Source: Mangifera indica (lineage: Eukaryota > Streptophyta > Magnoliopsida > Sapindales > Anacardiaceae). From it: 64,000 bases of DNA. The position numbers and the translations under genes are program-made. Positions 34,895 through 47,417 of the stretch are shown here, one piece after another. Under the pieces are notes generated by a model, which was not told where the DNA came from, did not search any database, and was given only the letters and a program-made list of their open reading frames with translations. Position 1 is the stretch's first letter, and each line of letters begins with the position of its first letter. The stretch spans positions 13,633,969-13,697,968 of the forward strand of contig NC_058148.1 in the NCBI RefSeq assembly GCF_011075055.1. The letters run 5' to 3'.

Positions 34895-37800
34895 GTAAAA
34901 CTATATCTTACAGCAGCATATAAGTTCTCTTGAGGAAGTTTTTGCATTATTATCCAGAAAAGCAACCACAAAATCTCTATATGATTTTACATTGCAGTTT
35001 TAGATGTGTGTAATTATATATATGGAAGAAAGATAGCGGCAATGGCTTTGGTTTATTCTTGAGATTTTCTGGGTTAAAAATTAGGAAGATTAGCTTTGTT
35101 TGTCTGAATTGAACTTGTGATTAAAGTTAATAAGGTGTATCTTTGTTTGGTGAGCTTTAATTTTCTTAATTTATATCGGCTTTTTATTGTAGATGAATAA
35201 TATTTTTCCATTAAAAAGAAAGTGTAGTAGTTTAATCGGGGTTTGTTTGTGAGAATTGAAAGCTTGTCTTAAAAGAGGTGAAGAAGAATAGGTAAAAAAG
35301 AGTGCATGGGATGGTGGAGCTGATGTGCGCTGTGTTAAGTTGTTAGACAAGATGGTTCCCCTTTGTTGCATGTGGGCGACTGACATTTACTTATCTTTAA
35401 TAATGTTTATCACTTATACTTTTCCACAGTCCAAAAAGCTTTCATCCAATTTTTTACTCTTTCTTCCTCAGCCATCTATCGCTCCCTCTCTCTCTCTCTC
35501 TCTCATTCATCCAGTTGATGAATCCGAAGATAATTTTTTCTCAAAGTAGGACTCAGTCGACGTAAGGGATCAAATGGCAACTGATAGAGATCTGCATGGT
35601 ATTGGCTCTCCATGCATAATCGAAATGGGATGTGAAATGTGTTTGGTGGGAGTAGGGTAGCAAGCAAGCATACCCAAATGGAAAAAAGCTCAATGTAATA
35701 ATTTAGCTAGCTAGCTATGACATTTGACCATCCTAATTCTATGTAAAGTTTGATTTTAACTTATAGTTTAATCACGCTTGTTTCTTTAATTATTAACTTA
35801 TAAACAAAGGATTGAAAGTGAGGATCATTTCATCAATAAATATAGATTGAAGGGGGAGGGGGCGTGGAGGTGGGTATTGTATTTGTGGATTCCAAGTAAA
35901 GAAAATCTTACGCCTGACAAGGGGAGATCTCTGTCCCGAGGGTAAAAAGAGCAGTGAGAGGGTTCTTGGGATACCCCATTCTTCCTCATCTTCCTGGCCA
36001 TACACTATTATTCTAAATTTTTGAAAGGTTAATGACTATTGAGAGGATAGTTTCATTTTCACTTAACAGAATCTAATTTTTTTAAATAAAATTAATGAAA
36101 AAGGTAAAAATATCAATATATTTTTATTGAAAGTAAGTAATAGTTAGAAGAATCTATAAAATATTTGTCCATCTTTTTGTCATCGTATTTTTACTATCAT
36201 TCTGTGCTTGTCACTGGTCTCCTCCAGATTGTGTCCGGCAGCCAATTTACCCAATGCACAGTCAAATCCAAAATCACCCAAACAGCATAACAGTCAAAAT
36301 ATTCCCCTATGAAATCAATAGAGAATTGCTAAGAAACTCCATGACCAAAATGAACCTCAAAGGCTAACCTTTTCGGAAGTTATGCCCATCGAAATTGAAG
36401 AGAAACATGGGGACAAAATGCTGAAGGCAAAGCACAAATTACAACCTTTGGTAAGTTTGGAAGAGAACCTCAAAAACTGAGAAACAAAAAATGATAGAAA
36501 GGAAAAAAAATATAAAATTGTTAAGTGTAATAAAGTGAAATTAAACCTATAATATATTTTTATAAATTTTTTATAAAGTAATAAAAATACTTTTTAAAAC
36601 TGACATATATTGTTGACTAAGATGGGTGTTTCATCATAGGTGATGTGGAAAATAATAATTCGGCCTTACTAAAACTATTTCATCTTTATTAATTCTACCT
36701 TATTCAATCTGCAAAATAGTCATGTTTCTACCTTTAATATTATTAATAAAACTAAACACCAATTTTATATTTTATTTTCAAAAATAAATAGAAAAAAAGA
36801 ATTTACTTTTTTTTTTATGATTATATGAAGATCTCTCTCTCTCTCACATAAATAAATTAAAAAAAAACAGATTAAAATTAATTTAATAAAAGAAAAGAAA
36901 AACAACTCAAAGTTTCATCCGATAACGAGAAATAAACATAAGAGAGGAGAGAGGTTTCTTGTTTTTATAAGAGAGGGCAAAACAAATTTTGCGTTGCACA
37001 AAACTAGGAAAAGAATACTGACAGAATTTTCTTGCCCAGAAAATCCCATTGACCAGGCTTTTCCCTGTTTGAAAATAAAAACAAATTAAACGATTTCAAA
37101 GGAAAATTGTACTCATTGATGACGTAAAATAAATTTTCTCGGATTTTGATTTTCTTTGTTTACATTTTGTACAGGATCAATTAAACCACAAAATTGAAGT
37201 GAATCTTTTTCATTGATTAACAAAAAAGAAATTATACAACCGCATTTATACAATAGAATTGATAGGTTGGCAACCCATATTAGAATTGATTATAACCTTC
37301 GATTAATAACATAATAAAAACACAAAATCAATATTTACTCACCCTTCGATTGTGAAAGAGTTGTCGGAATCCACTTGCATTAGAAAAATAGAGGCGAAGC
37401 CTTGATTATAACCTTCAATTAATAACATAATAAAACACAAAATCAATATTTACTCACCCTTCGATTCACTGGAAAGAGTTGTCAGAATCCACTTGCATGA
37501 GAAAAATAGAGGCGAAGCCAAAGGGGAGAAAATATTTTTAGAAAAAATGACTTCTCTCGAATCTTCAAAAGGGTTTTATGACTTATAAGTAAAACGTTGC
37601 GTTTTGATAAAATTAAGACTCACCTTTTTATACCTTTAATAAATTTTAAGATATATTTACTTCAATCTTTTTTTTTTGGTCACACCTCATTGAAAAGATG
37701 GTCTTACAAGTTTGTGTATTTTAGATTTTTTAAAAATATATATAAAATAATTTGGTTGCTTAATGCCATATTTTACGTTGTTTTGATGGTCATTTATACA

Positions 37801-40800
37801 AATCTAAGTAAACATTATTGAAATCAATTGGCACTCATTTCGAGTGTTTGGCTGGACTGGAAGATCCATATTGCTTCAAATACGGACTTCTTCTGTCAAT
37901 TACGATTTGCTTTTATTCTTTACTTTTTTACTAATGTTAGATTTTTCTTTCAAGACAGCCTTTACAAAAAAGTGTGATAGCATATAGGCCATCTAACAAA
38001 AAGAAGTTGACCCAATCATTGATAAAAGATAAAATAAAACTATTGCAGTTGCGATTACTTCTGTAAATTATTTTTAGGAAAATAACATTTTTTTGTAGCC
38101 AGATGAAGACATAAGATTTTGTCACAGGAAGATTAATTCTCTAAGAAAGTGTCATACGACTCTCTCTCAGTGGAAAACCCAATTTTCGTCGTTTACATCT
38201 TTCTTCTTTGTAATTTTGCTATGATAGTAAAGTAGGGTTGAGGTTGATGACAATTGCATGGAAGGACAATCCAGTGTCTAACTTTAACACCACATCTAAA
38301 TTTATATGATGTTCAACTGTGGGGGCTCTTTCTTTTTTCTTATATCTTTCTCTTCTTTCGAAAATATCATAGCATGCACAAGTGCGCTTCCTGGTCCTAC
38401 TTTACATCAACATCTAATGAGAAATTGGAACGAAGGCCCCATTCCTCCATCATTTGGTAACTTGGTTTCGTATAATTGAATTTCTTTGACAATTGGGTTT
38501 ATATATGGATTAGCTGGTGGCTTTATATGATCATCAAAGCTTTCGCAATCTTAACAGAATGAATATATATGATCTTCCACGTGTTTGTCACTTCAACCTT
38601 CATTACCACAAGGTTGAGATTGCTTTTATATATCCAGATAGAAACTGTTGATGAATCTACTAAGATGGGTAACTATAAGTTTGGTAGAGATTGTGAAGGT
38701 GACAAGTTTGGAAAGATTCACGCCCGGCACAGATTAGATAGATTAATATTAAGAAGTCTTGACTAATGTAAAAGCCATGGCCCGCGCCACCATTTAATCC
38801 AGCTATATATTATAGTTCTAATAATTTTAGAAGAAAGCCAATCAGCTAAACTATGTATGCCCAACCAACGAAAAATGTTGCTCTTGTGGCTGATTGGAAA
38901 GCAGTTGTCACATGAAGTGTGGTGGCACCCAAAGAAGCTGTTGCAAAGTCACTGTCTACACATTTCAAACAGGGACTAGGAGATTTATACTAGTAGTACT
39001 GAAAAATTAGGAAAACTTTCTGGGTTCCAAGACAATTGAATCAAATAATGTTAATTCCTATGCACATTTTACTTGATCAAATTTACGTTTACACATACAA
39101 AGTTTGTTATGACAATATATATAGGAGACCATTTAAGAAGAATGAGGACTTGTGGGCTGTAAACTAACTGAAACTCTGGGTTGTTTAATAGATTTCGTTA
39201 ATGAGAAGTAACATATTGAGTTATGGCAATACGAGGGGTTTCTAAAATGGCATACGAGAGAAGACACACTTTCAACGGCGCTGATTTGTCGTAATTGTGT
39301 TTCCTTTGTAATAATCAGATGGTCGGCATTTTTTGTCACATGGTTCGCCAGCTTGACATTTGAATAGATATAAAAACTTTAACTTTTCTCTCTTCTCATT
39401 TTGTAACAATAATTCGAGATTGAATAAAAATCTCAGTCTCATTTTTCCTCTTACTTTTTTCTTGTTTCTTTGATTAGGGTTAGGGTTTTATTTTCTTGAC
39501 AAATCTTGAAATCTTTACCATTTATTGAACATTTATTTGATTAATTCTTTATATATATTTGTATCACATGATTTTATACATTTAATAGTATTTATACATA
39601 TATACGGTCAAAATAGTAATTAAATGAGAGAAATGAAAAGTTCAAGAGGCTACTCTCTTAAAAGTAAATGAAGTAATAGCTAACTAATACGATAAATTAA
39701 TAGGTCATGAATTAATGGACCGTTTCATGGTCCCAATCCTATATAGGACAAGTTCAAATTAAAATTAATAATAGGGTTTTAGTTAAGACATTGATTAATT
39801 ACGAATTTGAAATTTATTACTGCTGTATCATTAGGTTATAATTTGGTATGTTAATTTGGAGTTTAATCTTTTAGAGAATTCTTTGGTATATTCTATTAAA
39901 CTCCAATCTCAGATATTAATAAGGCCACTAATCTTCTAATGTATGTTAGATTAATTAGGAGAAAAAAAAACGTCATTCAATTAACACAAAATAACATAAT
40001 AACATATCATCTGAGTATCGGGTTTGATACTCAAAACTAAGTACACATTGAATTGCTCCCATCAAAGTAACGCAATCTCATCATACTAAATCTATATGCT
40101 TCTCTCCCTTCACAGTAGTTAGTTCTGTTCACTTTGACTTGCATTGTCATTTGCAGGCATATCCACCTTGTCAAAAGGTTAACTAAGTTTCAAGTTAAGT
40201 CGAGTATGGATAGGTTACCAGCTCAAGCTTGTTAAATACGATAAAAATATATATAAAATCTTGAATTTGAGCATTGAAAAAGGTTAGAAAGAGGAGTGTA
40301 ATTGCTATAAAATTTCCATGTCAAGATTAAGTTGACTAAATGGAGATTGAATTAAGAAAGAATAAGAGAAATATATTGGAGGTGGGGTTTTGCTTGGAAG
40401 AGAAGATTTGACAAAAAAAAAAAGGACCCAAGGACCCGTCACAATATTATTCTTGCGTGAAGAGTATGAAATTGTGTCATCAATCATCACCAATCCAATT
40501 CTATCTAAATAATAATTCTCACCACGACTCAACTGCTCTTATAGTTTCTGCCCATCCTGTCATCTTGTCTTTCAAAAGAATGAGTCAATTTTATGATGTA
40601 GTTGGTGGATTTAAGAAGCTTCTTATTAAGATTAATAATTAATTATTCCCCCGATATTTCTCTCACAACATTGGATGTGTTCAACCAGCCACCCAGTCAA
40701 CGGCAAATTTAACGTAACAGAGTGAAACTTGTATCATAATGTTGGATCAGGGCCCCAAGAGTCAATAAAATTTAAGATAGACTATGACTAAAACTTCATT

Positions 40801-43536
40801 ATTAAATTTACTAGTGAGATTTGATGCTAGATGTACTGCCACGAGTAAAGGTGAAGATGATTAAAATGCTTTTAGATCGCGACAATCAGTTTATTTTTAA
40901 AATCCCTTTTATTTATATTGGCTAAGAGAGGGACCATTGCTCTTAATTATTAATAGATGATTCAGTAAGGTTTTCCATTAGTTTTACTTTCTCCTTCATG
41001 TGTAGCCCCCACCAGTGTGATGATCTGTGGAATGAGCAAGCTTGGTAGGGCTAAACTTTTGTACTGCAGTCATTGGACTGGATCTCAAGGATGGACTCAG
41101 TTTAAAGCAACATATATAGAAACATTGTATTCAATAATTGATAAAGGTATCAAATGTTTATCTCATTCTTCTCGTTTTATGGCCTGAAAATATTACTGAA
41201 TGGAGTCGTCATTTTCATTGGCAAGGAGAATTCAGTTTTTTCTTTCTTGGGTCCAGTGCAACAACACTATAATATTATAAGGAAAAAAACTGTGGCTTCA
41301 AGAAAATCACTGAATGATTGAGAATTGCTGAAATTAAATATAATTCTGATCAATAAGATATCTAGAAATAGAATTAATAAAGAACAGTATTTGATAGGTT
41401 AATAATAGAGAGATCATTATTGAGTTTAAGTTGGTGAGAACCAAAGTCAATGAAAAGAAAGGAAAGTTGGTCCCTGGCACATGCTAATGCTACTACTAGT
41501 CTCAAAATACAAGAGAAAAGTGTAGGGATGCATGGAGAGATGAGGTCACAAGTCCCCCATCAATTCTCTTAATTTTCTTCTCCATTACTTATTGCCTGAC
41601 GCAACACTGGTTTAAATAATTTTGAACCAGTTACTTGGGTTTCCCCCAATCACTTCCACACCCACTTTGCCAGGCTCATGAAGAATATGATTTATGATTA
41701 GCAGTGCTTAATCCACCTCCAGATAACACGGCCTTAGATAGCTTTGTAAAGCCACTTTTACCATAGATATCTCTAGTTATCATTAATTTGTATTATTGAC
41801 TTATGTTGTTGGTTCATTGCAAAGTGAGACTGTTGTGCCTGTTTTGACCAAGGTCTTAATTTACACACTTTATCATCATCAACCATATCTATCTGACCTC
41901 CACCTTTAATCCAATCCATTCCTATTAACAAACTAATCAAATTAGTGAGATAATCATATCTCTCTTCCTCATCTTCGATGACAATAATAATATTGAAAGA
42001 CTAGCATTTAAGGTGGGAGAGCTAAGCAATTCAAGCATTTAAGATGTTTAATAAGAAATAAAGTTAAAATAGACAAAACAACCTAGATATATAGCTAGAT
42101 ATAAAAAAGATTTGACAATCTTGTCACCTAAAACTTCTCTTTATAACTAGGTTTTTTATAGCCTTGGCTCCATTAATCCCATCCAATTGATCTCTGCGCG
42201 TGATTAATTAGTCTAAAGACTTTTGTTTTTCCACATTATAGTTGAATAATGCCCCAAAAACCCAAACGATATCTCACGGCAAAGAGATAACCCAGATAGA
42301 ACCTATACCTAGATAACCAATGTGCAATTATGAGCTTCATTTTCAGAATCATAGATTGCAAAATTATTGCCACAGATGACACCAAATTGTTCGCCTCATT
42401 TTTCAAGATTTCTTGATATGTAAGTTACAGCACCAAAATTCAAACAAATCAACAAACTGAAGTACTCGTTCAGCAAGCAGCTGTTATAGCTAGTTAGGTC
42501 CAATAAAGAAACAAAACTATAATTTTAATGGATTCATAAATAGATTCTCCAAATATTTTTTCAAGAAGAATTGCAATCCATATTCGTTTCAGAACTTGCC
42601 GGGGGAAAATCATAAAATACGTAATGCTCCATGTATCTTTCTCTATATGAGTTAATTTGTACTAGGGAATGAACAACTTTACTGCCACTACGTACCAAGC
42701 CTTTCTAGTTTTTTCTTCTTAGCTTTAAGTCTGATCTTGCATCACAAAATCCTTATTATTATTTTCATATTTTTAGAATTCAGGGTAATTTTTTACTATG
42801 TATAAGAGATTTCAAGCAGTCTGCATTCTTATAAAAAACACCATTGCATCCTTGACAAATATATAACTTTAACAAGAACCAAAGTCGACAAAATAAACCC
42901 CTAAAATTAAACACCCCAAATTGCAACAACAAATAAATCCCCCTCTCTTCTATACCATTTTACCCAACCCCTTTTCCCTAAACCCCACGCCCAGAAATTT
43001 AAAAGGAAAAAAAAAGTAGAATATAAAATTAATTGGTTTCTGCGAATGCAATCCTCATTGAGGACTGCAACATATACCTCCTGTAAACCCCCAGTCCCAT
43101 CCTAATAACAAATACATTGCAAAGAAGAAAAAACATGTCATACTTATGTACATACAAAGTAAGACCAATCGACTTACTGAACTAAAAAGTCGCAAGAAGG
43201 AGCAAGCTAGCCTCTGCAGATAGATAATGAAGATGATAATCACGATGGAGATGGAATGAAGAGGATCCGAGGTTCCTCTCAGAGCAAAATATGTTTTCTC
43301 AACCTTAATAATAAAACTGATAGGCTGAATTTTTGCTGCTGACATGATCACTCCGATCCAAGCTTCTTCCATCTATATTATGGTTCACTAGTACCATGCT
43401 TTACTTTTTCTTGTCTTTTTGGATTTTTTTTCTTTTGGAAATCTGAAGTAATGAGCAAAACCTAAGCTACGAAAATACCAAGATATGACTAGGTAAAAGA
43501 GGGAGACAAATTGAAAGGAAATGACGTTTGGATTTG
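34895..43536. other. 8.6-kb spacer between the two Dof genes, no gene seen
   Basis: Starts with the 3' UTR of the first Dof gene and ends with that of the second. A (CT)n run lies near 35490-35506 and a CTCTCTCTC run near 36834. A 116-bp tandem duplication is listed separately (37286-37519). A MITE-like palindromic fragment lies at about 39957-40058 (AACATAATAACATATCATCT... with TACTCAAAACTAAGTACACA). No frame with coding character or splice-linked exons was found. Confidence 0.45.
37286..37519. repeat. Tandem duplication, two units of 116 and 118 bp
   Basis: Unit 1 (37286-37401) and unit 2 (37402-37519) both run from TTGATTATAACCTTC through AATCAATATTTACTCACCC and GAATCCACTTGCAT to AAAAATAGAGGCGAAGCC. 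They differ by a few substitutions and a small indel (GATTGTGAAAG versus GATTCACTGGAAAG). The two copies meet without a spacer. Confidence 0.88.
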
Positions 43537-44737
43537 CTAGATCAGAGAGGTGACAGAGGACCCAATATTATTTGATGGATCATGCCAAGCACCGACTGAG
43601 GTTGCATTCCAGTAAAGAGAAGGATCTGATAACCCGATTGGTTCCATCTGATTCTGGCATGCTACATTCCAATCTATCCTGTTTTGGCCCTCTTCAGCTT
43701 TCACTTCTTTCATTGATATTCTGGCTCCACCATTTGCAGTCATATGCAGGTCTTCTAAGGGTGTTATGGAATTGAAATGGCCATGTGCTTGAGAGCTTTT
43801 AACTCCACCGTTGATGTACTTTTGGTGGTGAAGACTAGAAGCAAGCCACGAAGCCATAGTTGGAGAAGTAGTGGTGACACCGAAATTGGAATAGGTACTT
43901 GAAGGAAGAGAAGCAGAAGAAACTACATCTTGGTTTTGCTTAGTTGGGTTAAACCCATTTCGGTAATTGTTAGAACTATCCGAAGCATCATTAGACATGA
44001 GTCTAGAGGAAAACCCTAAGCCAAGAGCATTAAACTGAGGCTGTAGATCATAGCCAGAAACAGTGTCTACACTTGAAACTCTTGAATTAAACCTAGGAAA
44101 TGGAAGGTTCATTTCAGATGGATTTGTGGGTAAACCATAAAACAAAGAATTAATATGATTTGAGGTTGAAGAAATATCAATCTGGGTTTGTGTGGGAGGG
44201 TTAGTGTTTGCTGCGCTAGGAGTTGAAGAAGCTCCATCAATGGAAGATGAAGAAGGTCTCTTCACACGCTTGTTTTTCCTGCAACCACCACCTACAGGAA
44301 CATTTCTCAGAGTTCCACCTCTTGTCCAGTAACGCTTGCACGCCTTGCAAAAGTGTCTCGGCTGAGAAAGACTGTAGTTGTTGTAGTAACAAAACTTGGT
44401 GTTTGAAGAATCACAGCGAGGACACTTGAGAGGTTGTTGCGGAGGCTGGTCTTGTCCAGGTTTCTCCATAAGCCCACCTGTGGAAGCCATCAAGCTTTTC
44501 TCATCTATCTGATTCTGCAACCAAAGAGAAAAAACGGAAAAGAAAGAAAGAAAGAGGTCAAGCTGCTGTTTTTAGGGTAAAATAACAACACAAGGAAAGA
44601 TATTCTAATCTAAAAGCAAAGAAACAAGATGGGGTCATGTTTTGTCTAATAATTGAGTATTGACAGAGAAAAAGAAAGAAAGAAGGAAATAAAAGAACCT
44701 GTGGCCATTCGTTAGTTGTTGAAGAGATGACTACCAT
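43537..44737 (-). CDS. Dof-type C2C2 zinc-finger transcription factor (two exons)
   Basis: Exon 1 is 44699-44737 ([13 protein letters not shown]) and exon 2 is 43537-44514, a 184-bp GT-AG intron in phase 0 between them; 338 residues. In-frame ATGs at 44758 and 44770 would add 7 or 11 residues. I prefer 44737 because many Dof proteins start with a short MVFSS-like leader before the same intron. The Dof domain has Cys44-x2-Cys47-x21-Cys69-x2-Cys72, then [20 protein letters not shown] and a basic KNKRVKRP tail likely to serve nuclear import. The C-terminus is Ser/Asn-rich and closes with [16 protein letters not shown] and SSVTSLI. It lies on the opposite strand to the first Dof gene and is not a close tandem copy: similarity is confined to the zinc finger. 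Confidence 0.9.
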
Positions 44738-45780
44738 CTTCTCACAGTTACCCAACATTTCTTCTCTCAAAGGAATCGTTGAAACAAAGAGTAAACAGAC
44801 AAAGAGCAGGTGGCGACGTGAGTCTTTCCTGATGGGGTTGAAATATCATGACAGTGAGATAGAGAGAGAAGGAAAGTGATTAGCATAACAAGAAAATAAT
44901 GGCATTATTTATCTAATTTCACGTGATGGGTCTGGTCTAAAATCGAATTTGAGTAGGTATTTGTTTGTTTAATGCAACTTAGAAAAATCAAAAGAATATA
45001 AAGGACATATTCAAAATCCAAGAAGAAGACAGAGAGGTGAAGTAAGCATAGAGATTAGAAAGAAAGATTGAAAGAACATTACATGTGAGAATACACACTC
45101 CACAGAACTACGTAACATTCCTCAGTTTAGATAGAGGGAATCCCCAGAGCTCAATACCCTATGCATCACAGCAAATCCCACTTCCACCTCCACTTTTTCT
45201 TTCTTTTTTTAAATTTCTATGATTAATTAATATAAATGAATGCCCACAAATTTAAATTATATAATTAACTATTATTAATATTCTACCTAATTTGTTCATA
45301 TACATATCCTACGGTCTAAATTTACCCAATCCATTCTGTACATCATCATTACCTTGAATTTCCAGTTCAACCAAATTTTTAATTAGAAGGGTTTCATTTC
45401 TTCATCTAATCATGCCTGCATTTGAAAACTTAATCAAGCGTACATATTGCAAAGGTTAACTGCACATTTTTGGTATTTTGTTTGAATATATTATATAAAT
45501 ACAGTTTATGAAGTTATTATACAATCGAAGACTAGAAATCATGAGAATGATGAAATTGTGATAATGATGGAGGAGGTCATCCAGGTTAAGGTTTTTAGCA
45601 AATTATAGAAATTAAAATGTAAGACTTTAAACTTATAAAATAGATAAAATTATTATATTTTAAATATTCATATAAGATTTGTAAAAGGTTATTTTTATTT
45701 ATTTTAAATATTTAGATAAAATTATTATTATATTTTTAAACTAAACTTTCGATGGAAAAAATATTGTAATTTACTCTATT

Positions 45781-45820
<40 letters not shown>

Positions 45821-46750
45821 ATGGACATATGATTCGTCCCAGGGTATAATGAGGAGGTAGAAGTACTGAACACGTTTTAGTAGTTATAAAGAACAATGTG
45901 CAGAGGGAATTTGAAAATTCCAAGAGAAAAAGGACAAGAGGGCTCCATGTGGAAGTCTTGTTTACATCTCACGTTCAAAAACACATCACACACGGCAAGA
46001 CCAGACCTCACTTTATTCTCCTGCAGTCTCTCTAAACTAAATTCATCTCTCTCTCTCTCTCTCTCTCTCTTGAGGGGCATGGAACCATGTGGTTTGCAGC
46101 TAAGCTCATACGGGAAAAGAAATAAAAAGCAACGCACAGTTTGGGGAACAAACGGATTTTGTAGTCTTTCAAGGGATCTTCTCTTCTCCCTAGCATCCCA
46201 TCATTATTCTTCCGCATTACTCTGTGATCGTCATCCTTTTGTTAATTAATACCTAGTTTTGATTAATTTAGTTTAATTTAAAGCACTACTGTCTCGAATC
46301 TTTCCCTTTAACGTACTACATCAGCATGTTACAGCCAGATTAATAAAGATTGCCCTGTCAGTTCAATTTCGTAATTCCCAGAAAGGAAGACGGTACTACT
46401 TGCTGCCGCCAACTTGCTTCCATTGGATCATCATCTTCCCAATATGGTCAAATGGGTCAATTATTATTCTAGAGATCCAATGGTTATTATTTCATCACCA
46501 ACTTCATGTTTACATTATTATGTTTCGAGAAACTGGGGTTAGAATTCTTCGTCTCACATAATTAGGGTTATATTATACGGAAGAAAGTCTGAGTTGGTTT
46601 GGGCAAGATGTGACACCCCAAGGCAATTAAAAACTAACATAATGATGGAGTTTGCTACTAAAGAAAATCTGCAATGGATTTTGAAAGGGAATAATATTGT
46701 CTTTATTAGGTTAGGATGGTGGGTTGTGGGATTAGAGAATATTAATTATG
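44738..46750. other. Dof 5' UTR/promoter and spacer with microsatellites
   Basis: 5' flank of the second Dof gene. An (AC)n(AT)n run lies at about 45781-45818 and a (CT)n run of about 24 bp at 46046-46070. No coding frame is supported. Confidence 0.45.
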
Positions 46751-47407
46751 GGCCAAAAAACTATGTCCCACCAAGGTTTAGTAATATGTTTCATCCGATA
46801 ACCTTACAAAATTTAAATATTTATTTATTTGATAAATTTTAATATTAAAATTAAAGATAAAAAATTATTTATTAAAATTATTTATAAAAATTAAAAATTT
46901 ATCTTATTTTTAATATAAAAATTAATAATTTTTCTTTAATTAAAAATTTAAAAAATAATCAAATTCTTTTGAGATTTTCTTTTCTCTTTTTCAATTATTA
47001 TCTTTGACGATCGATCATCTTAGATTTCTTTTTTCAGCCAAAATGTGTCAATTTTTAGTTGAAATCATCAAACAAAGATGATAATCTTCTTTCGACAAAA
47101 ATATATGTTATTTTTTTATCTCCGACAAAAGAGAAAGATACAGTGAAAATCGATTATCGATAAAAAAAACTCTGTTAAAGATTCAATCACTTTTCAAATT
47201 TTAGATTTGAAAAAAATTAATATATTTTTAAACCTACAAAAAAAATGATAAATTTTTAGTTTTTTAAATAATTTTATTAAATAATATTTTTCACTTTAAT
47301 TTTAATAAGAAGTTTTAATAAATAAATAAATATTAAAGTTTTTAAAAATTAATTAATAAAAATTTATCACCTCACCAAACTTTTGCGTTGGAAATAGTCC
47401 TTTGGCC
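46751..47407. mobile_element. Mutator-like foldback element, 657 bp, with target-site duplication
   Basis: Terminal inverted repeats GGCCAAAAAACTATGTCCC (left) and GGAAATAGTCCTTTGGCC (right) bound an AT-rich interior whose arms also pair (ATTTATTTATTT...ATTAAAATTAAAG on both). The flanks are a direct repeat ATTAATTATG at 46741-46750 and 47408-47417. A 9-10 bp duplication is the mark of Mutator-superfamily insertion. It is non-autonomous, with no transposase frame, and shares ends with 59557-60352 and 6755-6910. Confidence 0.85.
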
Positions 47408-47417
47408 ATTAATTATG

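Noticed and set aside
43055..43372. 105-codon hydrophobic minus-strand frame downstream of the second Dof gene
   Set aside because: Probably within or beyond the Dof 3' UTR; hydrophobicity follows from T-rich sequence and no family is recognised.
45896..46249. 117-codon plus-strand frame
   Set aside because: Runs through a (CT)n microsatellite that translates as an SLSLSL run; no domain.
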